Assembly (NCBI RefSeq): GCF_013404075.1
Contig: NZ_JACBJQ010000021.1
Location: 1 to 64,000 of the forward strand
Origin: Mycolicibacterium vinylchloridicum
Lineage (GTDB): Bacteria; Actinomycetota; Actinomycetes; Mycobacteriales; Mycobacteriaceae
Length of the DNA: 64,000 bases
Reading direction: 5' to 3'
A program made the position numbers and the translations under genes. The notes under the pieces are model-generated. The model was not told the origin of the DNA. It worked only from the letters and a program-made list of their open reading frames with translations, and ran no database searches. Below are positions 1-6,854 of this stretch, piece after piece. Every line of letters begins with the position of its first letter. Positions within the stretch are counted from its first letter, which is position 1.

Positions 1-132
1 GTACGGGCATTACGGTGGGACACGAGAACCTCCGGTGGGAAGTGGGCCTTAGACAAGCCACACCCCACCCGGAGGTTCTCTTCACATCAAGCCAACACGC
101 CTGCTACCAACGTCATGGCCAAGTACAGCTAG
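1..132 (+). CDS. C-terminal tail of an ORF entering from the left edge (unidentified)
   Basis: The frame ending at the TAG at 130-132 is open for 43 codons from the window edge and ends ...TPATNVMAKYS. I do not recognise the family. A transposase tail is one possibility, because the stretch carries an inverted repeat (24-35 and 69-80), but nothing here proves it. The product may also not be real coding sequence, since a 43-codon open frame is common in GC-rich DNA. The next gene, mscR, begins only 10 bp after the stop. Confidence 0.3.
   Translation, partial: VRALRWDTRTSGGKWALDKPHPTRRFSSHQANTPATNVMAKYS
24..80. repeat. Inverted repeat, 12-bp perfect arms
   Basis: GAGAACCTCCGG at 24-35 is repeated as its exact reverse complement at 69-80 with 33 bp between the arms. 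It could be a hairpin near the end of the upstream gene or the trace of a mobile-element end. No flanking target duplication can be judged because the left side lies outside the window. Confidence 0.5.
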
Positions 133-142
133 GGTTTGACCC

Positions 143-1228
143 ATGAGTCAGACAGTGCGTGGTGTAATTTCCCGGTCCAAGAAGCAGCCCGTGGAGCTGG
201 TCGACATCGTGATCCCTGACCCCGGCCCGGGTGAGGTGGTGGTCAAGGTCATCGCCTGCGGGGTGTGCCACACCGACCTCACCTACCGCGAGGGCGGCAT
301 CAACGACGAATACCCGTTCCTGCTCGGCCACGAAGCCGCAGGCACCGTCGAAACCGTCGGCGCCGGGGTCACCAACGTCGAACCGGGCGACTTCGTGATC
401 CTGAACTGGCGCGCCGTCTGCGGGCAGTGCCGCGCCTGCAAACGCGGCCGCCCCTGGTACTGCTTTGACACCCACAACGCCACCCAGAAAATGACCCTGA
501 CCGACGGCACCGAACTGACCCCCGCCCTCGGGATCGGGGCCTTCGCCGACAAAACCCTGGTCCATGAAGGCCAATGCACCAAGGTCGATCCCGAAGCTGA
601 CCCCGCCGTCGCCGGCCTGCTGGGCTGTGGGGTGATGGCCGGGCTGGGCGCCGCGGTCAACACCGGCGCCATCAGCCGCGACGACACCGTCGCCGTGATC
701 GGCTGCGGCGGTGTGGGTGATGCCGCGATCGCCGGAGCCGCCTTGGTCGGGGCCCGCACGATCATCGCCGTCGACACCGACAACACCAAGCTCGACTGGG
801 CCCGCGATTTCGGGGCCACCCACACCATCAACGCCAAGGAATTGGACGCCGTGGAGACCATCCAGGACCTGACCGACGGGTTCGGTGCCGACGTCGTCAT
901 CGACGCCGTCGGGCGCCCGGAAACCTGGAAGCAGGCGTTCTACGCCCGCGACCTGGCCGGAACCGTTGTCCTGGTGGGTGTTCCGACCCCGGACATGCGT
1001 CTGGACATGCCGCTGGTCGACTTCTTCTCCCGCGGCGGATCCCTGAAATCCTCCTGGTACGGCGACTGCCTCCCCGAACGCGACTTCCCCACCCTCATCA
1101 GCCTCTACCGCCAGGGCCGTCTGCCACTGGACAAATTCGTCTCCGAACGCATCGGACTGGACGCCATCGAAGACGCCTTCCACAAAATGCACGCCGGCGA
1201 AGTCCTGCGCTCGGTGGTGATCCTGTGA
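143..1228 (+). CDS. mscR: S-(hydroxymethyl)mycothiol dehydrogenase / S-nitrosomycothiol reductase
   Basis: The 361-residue zinc-dependent medium-chain dehydrogenase oxidises the formaldehyde-mycothiol adduct and can reduce S-nitrosomycothiol, so it acts in cytosolic formaldehyde and NO detoxification. Visible motifs are the catalytic zinc segment CGVCHTD, GHEAAG, the four-Cys structural zinc lobe (CGQCRACKRGRPWYC) and the NAD-binding GCGGVGD near residue 190. The protein is nearly colinear with M. tuberculosis Rv2259 as I remember it, including the N-terminal MSQTVRGVISR. No strong Shine-Dalgarno precedes the ATG. The stop overlaps the GTG of the next gene (GTGA), so the two are translationally coupled. 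The identification is firm; the mycothiol cofactor also marks the host as an actinobacterium. Confidence 0.95.
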   Translation: MSQTVRGVISRSKKQPVELVDIVIPDPGPGEVVVKVIACGVCHTDLTYREGGINDEYPFLLGHEAAGTVETVGAGVTNVEPGDFVILNWRAVCGQCRACKRGRPWYCFDTHNATQKMTLTDGTELTPALGIGAFADKTLVHEGQCTKVDPEADPAVAGLLGCGVMAGLGAAVNTGAISRDDTVAVIGCGGVGDAAIAGAALVGARTIIAVDTDNTKLDWARDFGATHTINAKELDAVETIQDLTDGFGADVVIDAVGRPETWKQAFYARDLAGTVVLVGVPTPDMRLDMPLVDFFSRGGSLKSSWYGDCLPERDFPTLISLYRQGRLPLDKFVSERIGLDAIEDAFHKMHAGEVLRSVVIL

Positions 1229-1848
1229 GTGGTATCGAGCGCGTTGTCACCAGCGGCACCTTCGAACTCGACGGCGGCAGTTGGGAAGTCGACAACAACA
1301 TCTGGATCGTCGGTGACGATTCCGAGGTGATCGTCATCGACGCCGCGCATGACGCCAAGGCCATCGAGGATGCTGTCGGCAACCGGCATGTCGTCGCGGT
1401 GGTGTGCACACACGGCCACAACGACCACATCACCGTCGCGCCACAGCTGTCCGCCGACCTCGACGCCCCGATCCTGCTGAATCCCGCCGATGACATGTTG
1501 TGGCGAATGACCCACGGCGACAAAGAGTTCCGCACCCTCGAAGACGGCCAGGTGCTCAAGGCCGACGGTATCGAGTTGCACGCCATTGCCACCCCGGGAC
1601 ACTCCCCGGGCTCCACCTGCCTCTATGCGCCGGCCCTGGGTGCGGTGTTCTCCGGCGACACCCTGTTCCAGGGTGGCCCCGGCGCCACCGGCCGCTCGTT
1701 CTCCGACTTCCCGACCATTCTCGGGTCGATCAAAGACAAGCTCGGCAAGCTGCCCGCCGACACCGTCGTCTATACCGGCCACGGCGACACCACCCGGATC
1801 GGCGACGAACTGGTCAACTACGACGAGTGGGTGAAGCGCGGCTCTTAA
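1225..1848 (+). CDS. Metallo-beta-lactamase-fold hydrolase coupled to mscR
   Basis: This 207-residue MBL-fold protein shows the metal-binding series THGHNDH (residues about 70-76), GHSPGS, SGDTLF and GHGDTT, which is the glyoxalase II-like set for a dinuclear metal site. It starts at a GTG that overlaps the mscR stop. Its place behind mscR corresponds to Rv2260 in M. tuberculosis. A plausible role is hydrolysis of the S-formylmycothiol produced by MscR, finishing formaldehyde oxidation. That role is inferred from context and fold, and the substrate cannot be read from the sequence. It ends 4 bp inside the convergent dehydrogenase gene. Confidence 0.88.
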   Translation: MSGIERVVTSGTFELDGGSWEVDNNIWIVGDDSEVIVIDAAHDAKAIEDAVGNRHVVAVVCTHGHNDHITVAPQLSADLDAPILLNPADDMLWRMTHGDKEFRTLEDGQVLKADGIELHAIATPGHSPGSTCLYAPALGAVFSGDTLFQGGPGATGRSFSDFPTILGSIKDKLGKLPADTVVYTGHGDTTRIGDELVNYDEWVKRGS

Positions 1849-2999
1849 GGCACCGTCACCGTGCTGCGGGGATCGACGAGGATCTTCGCGTGCACCTCGG
1901 GATCCCCCAATGCCTCGAAGGCCGCGGCCACGCCGTCCAGCCCCACCTTGCCGGTGACCAGAGCGGACGCGTCGAGCTTGCCGTCGGCCAGCATGTGCAG
2001 GGTGTCGCGGAATTCCAGTGGCGTATAAGCGAAGACGAATCGGAGGTCGAGCTCTTTGGCGTTGGCCATCGCCGGGCGCAGCTGGTCGGCCGCCATGCAC
2101 ACGCCGGCCACGACCACCCGCGAGTTCAGCGGCGCCGCAGCGATGATTCCGTCGAGCACACCGGGTACGCCGACGCATTCAAAGATCACCGGCCGCTTGG
2201 GTCCCGCCGCGCCCAGCGCGTCGGCGACGCGGTAGACGTGCTGCCAGCCGGGTAGCTTCCGCAACGTCTCCATGGCGCTCATGCCCCTCTCGTAGAGGGC
2301 GGGGGCGTCGATCGGCTTGGCCGCCTTGTCGTAGGGCGAGTCCACCTCCGGATCGACGACGACGTGGGCACCGCAGCGGGCCGCCAATGCTCGGCGGCCT
2401 GCCGAGAAATCGCTGGCGACGATGGTCTGGACCCCGAGCGTCCTGAGTTGGCAGATGATCCCCAAACCGACGGGCCCGCAGCCGATCACGACAGCCGTGT
2501 CGCTCTTCTTGATGTCGCTGCGTCGCACCGCGTGTAGCGCCACGGCCATCGGCTCGGTGAGCGACGCGATGTCCAGGGACAGTCCGTTGGGCACCGCGAA
2601 CGTCATCGCCGCCTGGACGACGACCTGCTCGGCGTAGCCGCCGGGCGCCAGCGGGGACAGCCCGGTCAGGTGCACGCCGCCATTGGCCCGAATCAGCGGG
2701 AAGGACACCACCCGCGTTCCGACCTTGAAGGCCTTCGGAGTCTTTCGCCCGCACGCGGCGACCTCTCCGGAGAATTCGTGACCCATCACCACCGGAGTGT
2801 CGCTGCGCATGAAGTCGCGGTAGCCCATCTCCTGGGTGTTACTGCTCACTTCGTCGGCATGGTCCTTGGCATGCAGATCCGACCCGCAGATGCCGCAACT
2901 GGCGACATCGAGTACCAGCTGGCCGTCCGCGGGTTGCGGTGCGGGCATCTCGACCACCGACAGGGTTCCGTGCACACAACTGACAGCCTTCACACCCAC
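1845..2999 (-). CDS. Zinc-binding medium-chain alcohol dehydrogenase family protein
   Basis: This 384-residue MDR enzyme has CGICGSDLHAKDH (catalytic zinc Cys and following residues), GHEFSGEV, TEPMAVALHAV and the nucleotide-binding GCGPVGLG. The four-Cys structural zinc lobe present in MscR is not visible here. It probably oxidises or reduces an alcohol or polyol with NAD(P); the substrate is unknown. The first codon is GTG at 2999, with a second in-frame GTG at 2993 (MKAVSCVH) that fits the family start equally well. It converges with the MBL gene (4-bp overlap) and is separated by 14 bp from the SHOCT protein gene. Confidence 0.85.
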   Translation of the reverse strand: MGVKAVSCVHGTLSVVEMPAPQPADGQLVLDVASCGICGSDLHAKDHADEVSSNTQEMGYRDFMRSDTPVVMGHEFSGEVAACGRKTPKAFKVGTRVVSFPLIRANGGVHLTGLSPLAPGGYAEQVVVQAAMTFAVPNGLSLDIASLTEPMAVALHAVRRSDIKKSDTAVVIGCGPVGLGIICQLRTLGVQTIVASDFSAGRRALAARCGAHVVVDPEVDSPYDKAAKPIDAPALYERGMSAMETLRKLPGWQHVYRVADALGAAGPKRPVIFECVGVPGVLDGIIAAAPLNSRVVVAGVCMAADQLRPAMANAKELDLRFVFAYTPLEFRDTLHMLADGKLDASALVTGKVGLDGVAAAFEALGDPEVHAKILVDPRSTVTVP

Positions 3000-3013
3000 C
3001 GAGTGTAGGCGTG

Positions 3014-3769
3014 CTATTCGCCGAGCACCCTGCGCTTCTCCGCGTCGAACTCATCCTGTGTCAGCGCACCGGAATCGCGAAGAGCGGCCAGGGTTTTCAG
3101 CTGCTCCAGGCGGACGCCCTGATCCGACGGCGTGTACGGATCACGAGGCGGATACGACGTGCTCGGTGGGTACGACTCCAGCGGGGCATTCGCCATCACT
3201 CCGACCGTCTGCGACCTGCCGCGCTTGCGCAGAACGAACGCCATGATGATGTCGAGCAGCCCGAATCCGAATACCGCCAAGAAGACCCAGTGCAGGTAGT
3301 CGTAGTCGCTTTCCCTGCCGAAGGACAGGCGCGGGTTGATGTAACCGTTCATCTGGCCATCGGTGTGGATCTGGTAGGTACCGGCCGCGGGGATCTCGGC
3401 GGTCCAGATCCGGATGTGGGTGTCACTGTTGATAGTCGTTAGCGTGCCGTGGTTTTCGGTCAGGACCGGGTCGGCGACGCCGTCCGGGGGGACGATGCTG
3501 AGCTTCAGGGCGGGCAACGGAAATCCACTCGACGGGGAACCGGTCACCGACGTGTGAAAGCTGATCTGCGCCTGTCCGGCGGGCAACTGCACCTGACCCG
3601 AGCCCGGGATCGGCACCTCACCGTAGGCGTCGAACTCGTCCAGTACAAAGGCATTCAACACCATCACCAGGATGAAGCCGACGCCGCCGACCGCCATCAT
3701 GACGATCCCGGACACCGTCAGGATGCGGGAGACAGTCTTGGTGCCGGCCATGGTGAGAAAGTGTGTCAC
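3014..3769 (-). CDS. Membrane protein with C-terminal SHOCT domain
   Basis: The 251-residue protein has one membrane segment near residues 13-35, an extracytoplasmic beta-rich middle of about 130 residues, a second membrane segment near 165-185, a proline/serine/tyrosine-rich linker and a C-terminal SHOCT motif (LAALRDSGALTQDEFDAEKR). SHOCT motifs occur at the ends of many unrelated proteins and probably mediate oligomerisation. Function is unknown. The GTG at 3769 overlaps the stop of the TetR gene (GTGA), so it is likely co-expressed with that regulator. An ATG at 3751 (MAGTKTV) is the alternative start. Confidence 0.8.
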   Translation of the reverse strand: MTHFLTMAGTKTVSRILTVSGIVMMAVGGVGFILVMVLNAFVLDEFDAYGEVPIPGSGQVQLPAGQAQISFHTSVTGSPSSGFPLPALKLSIVPPDGVADPVLTENHGTLTTINSDTHIRIWTAEIPAAGTYQIHTDGQMNGYINPRLSFGRESDYDYLHWVFLAVFGFGLLDIIMAFVLRKRGRSQTVGVMANAPLESYPPSTSYPPRDPYTPSDQGVRLEQLKTLAALRDSGALTQDEFDAEKRRVLGE

Positions 3770-4449
3770 GCCGGGCTCTGCGCCGCGGCTCCTATCAGCC
3801 AGGTCGTCAGCCCGGTCCGCAGCGCGTCGACGAACCGCGCGCGGGGATCGGGAAACCCGAGTTCAGCGATCACCTCGCGCACCGGCTCGGTCGGCACCGA
3901 GAACGGATACATGCCGGCGACCAGGCTCAGCGCGCCCTCCCCGACGAACGCCACGAACTCCTCGGGAAGCCATGGCAGCTGCCGGCCCACCAACTCCGAG
4001 AGCGCGGCGATGCTGCCCATGGCACGCACCTTGAAGTCGCGGGCGAACTCCCCCGCGATGTTGCGTTCCAGCACCCCGGCCATCGCCCCGAGCAGCTCGC
4101 ACAGCAGCCGTCGCTCCACCAGAGTGTCGGTGAGAATACCGGCCAGCCGAATCTCGTTGGCGAATCCGGATTTTCGCGCCCGCGGCTGTCCGAGCCGGTC
4201 CGACAGTTCGGCCAGGAAATCCCGGCACTCCTCGTCGAGCACCTCCAGGAGGATCGCTTCCCTGGTGTCGAAGTAGCGCAGCACGTTGGATTTCGCGAGC
4301 CCGACCCGCTCGCTGATATCGCGCAACGTGACCTCGTCGACGCCCCGCTCGGCCAGCGCGCTGCGGGCGGCCGCCAAGATCGCCGCGCGCCGGGCGGCGA
4401 ACTGCTCGGGCCGCCGGGCGCGCTGAAACGTCGAGGTCACAGCAGACAA
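3766..4449 (-). CDS. TetR/AcrR-family transcriptional regulator
   Basis: The 227-residue protein carries an N-terminal TetR helix-turn-helix (VTLRDISERVGLAKSNVLRYF, about residues 40-60) followed by a longer ligand-binding domain. The start is uncertain: TTG at 4449 or GTG at 4440 (VTSTFQRARR). It is transcribed away from the SDR gene at 4506 and the 56-bp gap holds two operator-like copies of AGACCnnnGTTCT. It probably represses itself and the SDR gene. The effector is unknown. Confidence 0.88.
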   Translation of the reverse strand: MSAVTSTFQRARRPEQFAARRAAILAAARSALAERGVDEVTLRDISERVGLAKSNVLRYFDTREAILLEVLDEECRDFLAELSDRLGQPRARKSGFANEIRLAGILTDTLVERRLLCELLGAMAGVLERNIAGEFARDFKVRAMGSIAALSELVGRQLPWLPEEFVAFVGEGALSLVAGMYPFSVPTEPVREVIAELGFPDPRARFVDALRTGLTTWLIGAAAQSPA

Positions 4450-4455
4450 TTTAGC

Positions 4456-4490
4456 AGACCAACGTTCTCTTGTTATCAGACCGGTGTTCT
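4456..4490. promoter_or_regulatory. Tandem operator-like repeats between tetR and SDR gene
   Basis: AGACCAACGTTCT (4456-4468) and AGACCGGTGTTCT (4478-4490) share AGACC-N3-GTTCT and differ by one base per arm from the palindrome AGAAC-N3-GTTCT. Their centres are 22 bp apart, two helical turns. The pair fills the divergent promoter region of a TetR gene and an SDR gene, which is where an autorepressor would bind. This is an inference from position and symmetry. Confidence 0.6.
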
Positions 4491-4505
4491 GTTAACGTCG
4501 CTGCC

Positions 4506-5453
4506 ATGACTGATCTCGCCCTCTCGATCCCCGACCTCTCCGGGAAATTCGCCGTCGTCACCGGCTCCAACAGCGGGCTGGGACTCGGCGTCACCAAGCG
4601 ATTCGCCGCCGCCGGCGCCGACGTCGTGATGGCCATCCGCAACCGCGCCAAAGGCGAGGCGGCGATCGCCGACATTCGCGCTCACGTCCCCCACGCCAAA
4701 CTGACCATCAAGAACCTGGACCTCTCGTCGCTGGACAGCGTCGCCGCCCTCGGCGAGGAACTGAATTCCGAGGGCCGGCCGATCGACATCCTGGTCAACA
4801 ACGCCGGCGTCATGCAGCCACCGCAGCGCGACACCACGGCCGACGGCTTCGAGCTGCAGTTCGGCAGTAACCATCTGGGCCACTTCGCCCTGACCGCTCA
4901 CCTGCTGCCGCTGCTGCGCGCCGCCGGCGATCCTCGGGTGGTATCGCTGAGCAGCCTGGCCGCCCGCTTCGGCCGGATCAACTTCGACGACCCCAATTTC
5001 GAGCGCAGCTACTCCGCCAACCTGTCCTACGGCCAGTCCAAGATCGCGACGCTGATGTTCGCCCTCGAACTCGACCGGCTCAGCCGCCAACACGGCTGGG
5101 GCGTGATGTCCAATGCCGCCCATCCCGGCCTGTGCAAGACCAACCTGCAGATCAGTGGGCCTTCGCACGGCCGCGAGAAGCCGACGGCACTGGCGCGCTT
5201 CTACCAGTTCAGCTGGCGCTACATGCCATTCATGTGGCAGGAGGTCGACGAAGGCATCGTTCCGGTGTTGTATGCGGCGGCCGACCCGAAGGCTCGCGGC
5301 GCCGAGTTCTACGGTCCGCGCGGCTTCCAGGAGTTCGCCGGCGGCGGGGTCACCGAGGCCAAGATCCCCGGCCGCGCCGCCGACGCGCAAGACTGCCGGC
5401 GCCTGTGGCAGCTGTCCGAACAGCTCACCGGCGTGAGTTATCCGACGAACTAG
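4506..5453 (+). CDS. Short-chain dehydrogenase/reductase (Rv2263-like)
   Basis: This 315-residue SDR has TGSNSGLG (NAD(P)-binding turn), NNAGVM, SSLAA and the catalytic pair in SYGQSK. It resembles the WW-oxidoreductase/retinol-dehydrogenase-like SDRs, which tend to act on lipid or retinoid-type substrates; the true substrate is unknown. The ATG at 4506 is chosen because an upstream in-frame ATG at 4470 lies inside the operator region. Its position between mscR and the Hsp70-like gene matches Rv2263 in M. tuberculosis as I recall the map. It is probably under control of the divergent TetR. Confidence 0.88.
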   Translation: MTDLALSIPDLSGKFAVVTGSNSGLGLGVTKRFAAAGADVVMAIRNRAKGEAAIADIRAHVPHAKLTIKNLDLSSLDSVAALGEELNSEGRPIDILVNNAGVMQPPQRDTTADGFELQFGSNHLGHFALTAHLLPLLRAAGDPRVVSLSSLAARFGRINFDDPNFERSYSANLSYGQSKIATLMFALELDRLSRQHGWGVMSNAAHPGLCKTNLQISGPSHGREKPTALARFYQFSWRYMPFMWQEVDEGIVPVLYAAADPKARGAEFYGPRGFQEFAGGGVTEAKIPGRAADAQDCRRLWQLSEQLTGVSYPTN

Positions 5454-5500
5454 CCGACAGCGACTAGCGTCAATCTCCTACAGGCAAACGGGAGGTTGTC

Positions 5501-5740
5501 ATGGCTCCAGAGGAAGTCGCCAAGCCCGCCGGGGGTGCGATGCGGCGGTTCGCGCTGCGCTACTGGGTGGCGATCACCCTGGTGGTGCTGGCGGCGATAT
5601 TCATCGCTCAGAACCGCACCCGTCAGCGGGTGCACGTCCTGTGGATCAGCGTTGAATACCCGATGTGGCTGTTGTTGACCGTGATGCTCGTCGTGGGGAT
5701 CGTGGTCGGGCTGTTGCTGCACCGCCGCCGCAGGAACTGA
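5501..5740 (+). CDS. LapA-like small membrane protein (DUF1049)
   Basis: The 79-residue protein has two membrane helices (about residues 22-42 and 52-73) separated by the short loop NRTRQRVHVLWISVEYPM and ends in a basic RRRRN tail. That is the LapA/DUF1049 pattern. A good Shine-Dalgarno (GGGAGG) precedes the ATG. In mycobacteria its role is not established. It sits 1 bp before the methyltransferase ATG, so the two are almost certainly co-transcribed. Confidence 0.8.
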   Translation: MAPEEVAKPAGGAMRRFALRYWVAITLVVLAAIFIAQNRTRQRVHVLWISVEYPMWLLLTVMLVVGIVVGLLLHRRRRN

Positions 5741-5741
5741 C

Positions 5742-6854
5742 ATGCCCGAGTCCAGCATCGTGGTCCGCCCCCTGCCGATAGACAGCCACACCTACACCGA
5801 ATCATCTCGCTTGCAGGCGGCCGGATTACGTCCTGCCACAGCCATTTTCGAAGAGGCTGCTCGCAGCGTCGCCATCCCGAGGGCCCCGCAGCCCATCGCC
5901 ATCGCCGACTACGGTGCGGCGACGGGCTACAACTCGCTGCTGCCGATCAGCGCGGCGATCGCCGCCATCCGCAAGCGCACTCGCTCCGACCACGCCATCC
6001 TGGTCGCTCACACCGATGTGCCCGGCAACGACTTCACCGCGCTGTTCTCCACCCTGTCCGAGGACCAGGACAGCTACCTCAAGAAGGACTCCGCCACCTA
6101 CGCGTCGGTGGTGGGCCGCTCGTTCTACACCCAGATCCTGCCGTCGGACAGCATCTCGCTGGGCTGGACGTCCTGGGCCATCCATTGGCTGCGCAAGGTC
6201 CCGATGCCGATCCCCGACCACGTCGAGATCTCTTACAGCGCAGACGAAGAAGCGCGCCGCGCCTACCGGCGCCAGGCCGCCGAGGACTGGCGCGACTTCA
6301 TCGCCTTCCGAGGCCGCGAACTGGCACCCGGCGGCCAGATCGTCGTGCTGACCGTCGGGCTGGAACCCGACGGCCGATCGGGATTCGCGCCGGCGTACGA
6401 CGCGATCATGACAGCGCTGAGCCGATTCGTCGCCGACGGTCTGATCACCGGCGACGAAATGCGCCGCATGTCGATCCCGTCGACCGGGCGCGACGAGGCG
6501 GCGTTTCGGGCGCCGTTTCATCCGTCGGGACGATTCGAGGGCCTCGAGATCGAGCACTTCGAGATGGTCAACGGTGAAGACCGGTTCTGGTCGCAGTTCC
6601 AGACCGACAAAGACGAGCGGGCCTTCGGCGCGAATTGGGCTGAGTTTCTTCGTGCTTCGATGTTCCCGATGCTCGCTGCCGCGGTGGACGTCGACGCGGA
6701 CGCCAGTTGTGGTCGGGACCGGCGCAGCAGTCGGCGCAGGCAGTTCGTCGACGATCTGACGGCCGCGGTCGGCGCTGCGCTGGCCGCGGCACCGGCGCCG
6801 ATGCCCATCCCGCTGGCCATCGCGGCGCTCGGCAAGCGGCGCCGCTCAGCCTGA
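5742..6854 (+). CDS. SABATH-type carboxyl methyltransferase (fatty-acid O-methyltransferase-like)
   Basis: The 370-residue protein shows the signature segments of the SABATH superfamily: a YTESSRLQ N-terminus, the SAM-binding DYGAATGYNSLLP, PGNDFTALF (compare LPGNDFN in plant enzymes) and FYTQILPSDS...SWAIHWL (compare FY-rlfP-S-...-WLS). SABATH enzymes put a methyl group from SAM on small carboxylic acids. The characterised mycobacterial member is a fatty-acid O-methyltransferase from M. marinum, so a free fatty acid or related acid is the best guess. The last about 60 residues are rich in Ala, Pro and Arg and may be a non-conserved tail. The gene overlaps the convergent Hsp70-like gene by 9 bp. 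Confidence 0.82.
   Translation: MPESSIVVRPLPIDSHTYTESSRLQAAGLRPATAIFEEAARSVAIPRAPQPIAIADYGAATGYNSLLPISAAIAAIRKRTRSDHAILVAHTDVPGNDFTALFSTLSEDQDSYLKKDSATYASVVGRSFYTQILPSDSISLGWTSWAIHWLRKVPMPIPDHVEISYSADEEARRAYRRQAAEDWRDFIAFRGRELAPGGQIVVLTVGLEPDGRSGFAPAYDAIMTALSRFVADGLITGDEMRRMSIPSTGRDEAAFRAPFHPSGRFEGLEIEHFEMVNGEDRFWSQFQTDKDERAFGANWAEFLRASMFPMLAAAVDVDADASCGRDRRSSRRRQFVDDLTAAVGAALAAAPAPMPIPLAIAALGKRRRSA

Noticed and set aside
113..1192. Long minus-strand open frame opposite mscR (359 codons)
   Set aside because: It is a composition shadow of a well-supported dehydrogenase gene; its protein is Gly/Asp/Val-rich without any domain.
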